A stretch of DNA of 8,958 bases, from contig CAZKUN010000329.1 of assembly GCA_964555935.1 (NCBI GenBank), positions 1-8,958 on the forward strand, written 5' to 3'. Below, piece after piece: positions 7,111-8,958 of this stretch (position 1 is the stretch's first letter; each line of letters begins with the position of its first letter). The stretch comes from CAZKUN01 sp964555935. Lineage in GTDB: Bacteria > Armatimonadota > Zipacnadia > Zipacnadales > VGFC01. Below the pieces are notes generated by a model. That model was given only the letters and a program-made list of their open reading frames with translations. It was not told where the DNA came from and ran no database searches. The position numbers and the translations under genes were made by a program.

Positions 7111-8868
7111 TCAGATGACCTCGAAGTGGTGATACCGATCCATCCGGATCCCCTGCAGGCTCTTCAGCCCCAGCTTGCGCGGATCATCATAGAGGGGATC
7201 CGTCCCGGCGGGGTCCTGCTCGTACCCAACGTCGCCGACCCTCGGGATAAGCCCCCGCGAATCCCAGACGACGTACCCATCGGCTCCCCCGTCCAGCATC
7301 CCGCGCAGATACGCCCGCCACCCCTCGTAGTCCGCGTGAAACTTGGTCCACGGGTAGAGCAGAGGCATCAGCCTAATTCGCTCGCGCCCATCCAGGCCCT
7401 GGAAGTAGGTGAAGTCCAGGTTCTCGGGGCCGTCGAGATGCACGTCACGATCGCTGAACACCTGCCCCGTCGGGAACAGACCGTCAACTACCCCCTGCTT
7501 CAGCCACGCCGCAACATCCAGACCCCATCGCTCGCAGTCATACCGGTTGCCGGGCACGATCGCCGACAGCCGCTGGCCTGGCTTCAACGCTCTCTTCGCC
7601 TTGCGCATGAAGGCAGTGACCACCTGTCCCTGGTAGTCCAGCCAGCGCTCGTCCGTCTCGCCCAACTCGCGGGGATCGACGCCGTGCTTCTTCTTGAAGC
7701 CCTCGACCATGATCGGCTCGTATCCCACCACCGGGAGGCCCCGGATGAAGCAGAAGCAGATGCCATCGGGCTCGTAGCCCGCGATCTCCTTCACCAGGTC
7801 CAGCATGTGCTCCTGGACCTCGGGGTAAGCATAGCTCAGCCGTCCGATCCGTTGCCCGTAGCGGTCCTGGCAGTGGTACTCCGGATGGGCCTCGAAGAAG
7901 TCGGACCGCACCATCTTGTCGAAGGGGAAGGGTGACTTAAACGCCTCCATGCGGATGTAGACCTGCAACTCCCAACCCCGGGTCTTTGCGTAGTCGGTGA
8001 CCACCTTCAGGCTGTCCCAGCCATCCTGCTTCCAGTTCTCGGCGTTCTGATTCCAGCGCCCGTACCAGTCAGTGCTGAAGCCGCTGAACGCGCGCTCATT
8101 GCCGACCTCAGTCGGGTAGTTGCAGATGTCCGCCTCGCCATTGCCCCACAGAAGCATCCGCAGGCAACTCCCGTCGGGAATGTCGTCGAAGGGCTTCACG
8201 AGGTCCTCCGGTGTCGCATGAACCGACTCGCCGAAGATCCCATGGCCGTCCTCGGTGATGGCCATCGGGAAGGCCACTTGCCTCGATGCATCGATCCCCC
8301 GCTCCGGCGGCTCCGGAGTGGGTGGGCTCTTGGCGAGCGGCTCGCCTCCGATCTTGTCGAGCGGCTCCAGGCGGATGTAGGCCAGAGCTCCGGGGAAGTC
8401 CTGGGTATCGGAGGCACCCTCCAGGACGATGTCCTGGCCCGCGAGTTCCGCGTCTTTCCAGACCGCCTCGTAGATGATAGTGGATGTGTCGTGGACCATC
8501 CCCGTCCGCAGCTCCTCCGGCACCCCAACCGTCTGCGCCTCCTCGTCCCCGCTCAACCGCACCCGCACGGAGGTAAAACCCCACCCGCTGTAGAGCCCGA
8601 GGTGGATGCGATAGGCGCCCTCATGGCCGACCCGCAAGGTCAGCGGGCTGACGTCGCTCCCGCCGCCCTCGCCGAGCATGACTCCGGGGAAGCGCTCGCT
8701 CTCGTACGGGAGCGCCCGCCACGAGTTCGGGTCGGTGTCGCTAAGACCCTCGGCATCGACCAGCTCGCCCAAGTCCGCAAGCAGCACCTCGTCTCCCGCC
8801 GCGAAGCAGTTCATGGCAACCCCCAGGCATAGTAGACAGAGTGGCACAACGGCATGGCAACGAATCAT
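7111..8868 (-). CDS. Exported GHL10-like (family-10-like glycosyl hydrolase) protein with N-terminal beta-sandwich domain
   Basis: This 585-residue protein is a putative extracytoplasmic glycoside hydrolase. Residues 1-24 are a signal peptide (VVPLCLLCLGVAM, then FAAG). Residues about 27-175 look like a beta-sandwich, possibly carbohydrate-binding (LTLRVGHEGAYRIHLGLYSG; ALAYIRLEPL), joined by a proline-rich linker (about 180-190). Residues about 230-560 resemble the GHL10/COG1649 TIM-barrel group: SLKVVTDYAKTRGWELQVYIR, then HPEYHCQDRYGQ, LSYAYPEVQEHMLDLVKEI, and DGICFCFIRG (368-377), followed by a Y..F...HGVDP helix and DGYVVWDSRG (530-539). E308, D368 and D536 are candidate catalytic acids, but this is unproven. 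The start at 8868 gives a proper signal peptide and has GGAGGGGA just upstream. A longer form from 8901 would bury that site inside the coding sequence. The gene is first of a likely pair with the BNR gene. Confidence 0.8.
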   Translation of the reverse strand: MIRCHAVVPLCLLCLGVAMNCFAAGDEVLLADLGELVDAEGLSDTDPNSWRALPYESERFPGVMLGEGGGSDVSPLTLRVGHEGAYRIHLGLYSGWGFTSVRVRLSGDEEAQTVGVPEELRTGMVHDTSTIIYEAVWKDAELAGQDIVLEGASDTQDFPGALAYIRLEPLDKIGGEPLAKSPPTPEPPERGIDASRQVAFPMAITEDGHGIFGESVHATPEDLVKPFDDIPDGSCLRMLLWGNGEADICNYPTEVGNERAFSGFSTDWYGRWNQNAENWKQDGWDSLKVVTDYAKTRGWELQVYIRMEAFKSPFPFDKMVRSDFFEAHPEYHCQDRYGQRIGRLSYAYPEVQEHMLDLVKEIAGYEPDGICFCFIRGLPVVGYEPIMVEGFKKKHGVDPRELGETDERWLDYQGQVVTAFMRKAKRALKPGQRLSAIVPGNRYDCERWGLDVAAWLKQGVVDGLFPTGQVFSDRDVHLDGPENLDFTYFQGLDGRERIRLMPLLYPWTKFHADYEGWRAYLRGMLDGGADGYVVWDSRGLIPRVGDVGYEQDPAGTDPLYDDPRKLGLKSLQGIRMDRYHHFEVI

Positions 8869-8872
8869 GGCG

Positions 8873-8880
8873 TCCCCTCC
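8873..8880 (-). promoter_or_regulatory. Ribosome binding site of the GHL10-like gene
   Basis: GGAGGGGA on the minus strand has its GGAGG core 7 bases before ATG 8866-8868. It is the strongest Shine-Dalgarno match in the window and decides the start in favour of 8868 over the in-frame ATG at 8901. The remaining 78 bases to the window edge hold no recognisable promoter; only short palindromes (CCATATGG at 8915-8922, GGGCGCCC at 8927-8934) are visible. Confidence 0.7.
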
Positions 8881-8958
8881 ACGGCTTGGACTGACAGCCA
8901 CCGACCGGGATTGCCCATATGGAACTGGGCGCCCCGGCGTTGGCTGAGCAGTCAGCTG

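Noticed and set aside
7126..7935. 269-residue plus-strand open frame opposite the GHL10-like gene
   Set aside because: It is antisense to recognisable GHL10 motifs and shows no domain or start signal of its own.
8869..8901. Longer N-terminus for the GHL10-like protein (start at 8901)
   Set aside because: The strong ribosome binding site at 8873-8880 lies within this extension and points to the ATG at 8868, which begins the signal peptide.

Overview
This is a high-GC bacterial window holding four large intact genes and one gene remnant. The protein families point to a Planctomycetes/Verrucomicrobia/Lentisphaerae-type genome or a similar uncultured environmental lineage. Those families are a DUF4838/GH67-N-like protein, a GHL10-like putative glycoside hydrolase, an Asp-box (BNR) propeller, and a multidomain M64 peptidase ending in a LamG/concanavalin-like domain of the 'WLDAxDxDGDG ... 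LSxEERxxVEQYLxxKW' type. This taxonomic guess is an inference from family content. No rRNA, tRNA or marker gene is present to settle it.

Layout from left to right: (1) 1-236, plus strand, the decayed 3' end of a fibronectin-III-like repeat protein. (2) A GC-rich hairpin at 258-274, between this remnant and the converging peptidase gene. (3) 279-3770, minus strand, a 1163-residue secreted M64 (IgA-peptidase family) metallopeptidase with Fn3, PKD/Ig-like, SprB-like and LamG-like modules. (4) A 114-bp divergent intergenic region. (5) 3885-5834, plus strand, a 649-residue exported DUF4838 protein. (6) 5860-7038, minus strand, a 392-residue BNR/Asp-box beta-propeller protein with no signal peptide. 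(7) 7111-8868, minus strand, a 585-residue exported GHL10-like protein. Genes 6 and 7 run in the same direction 72 bp apart and may be co-transcribed (7 then 6). The other genes are divergent or convergent, so this is a cluster of related functions and not one operon.

Three of the four proteins carry signal peptides. Their families (zinc peptidase, GH67-like/DUF4838, GHL10, sialidase-fold propeller) fit outside-the-cell breakdown of glycoprotein- or glycosaminoglycan-like material. That combined role is a hypothesis: no transporter, regulator, sulfatase or SusC/D-type gene lies in the window to support it. I see no CRISPR array, insertion sequence, tRNA, riboswitch or defence system. The many long open frames opposite the real genes are high-GC shadows.
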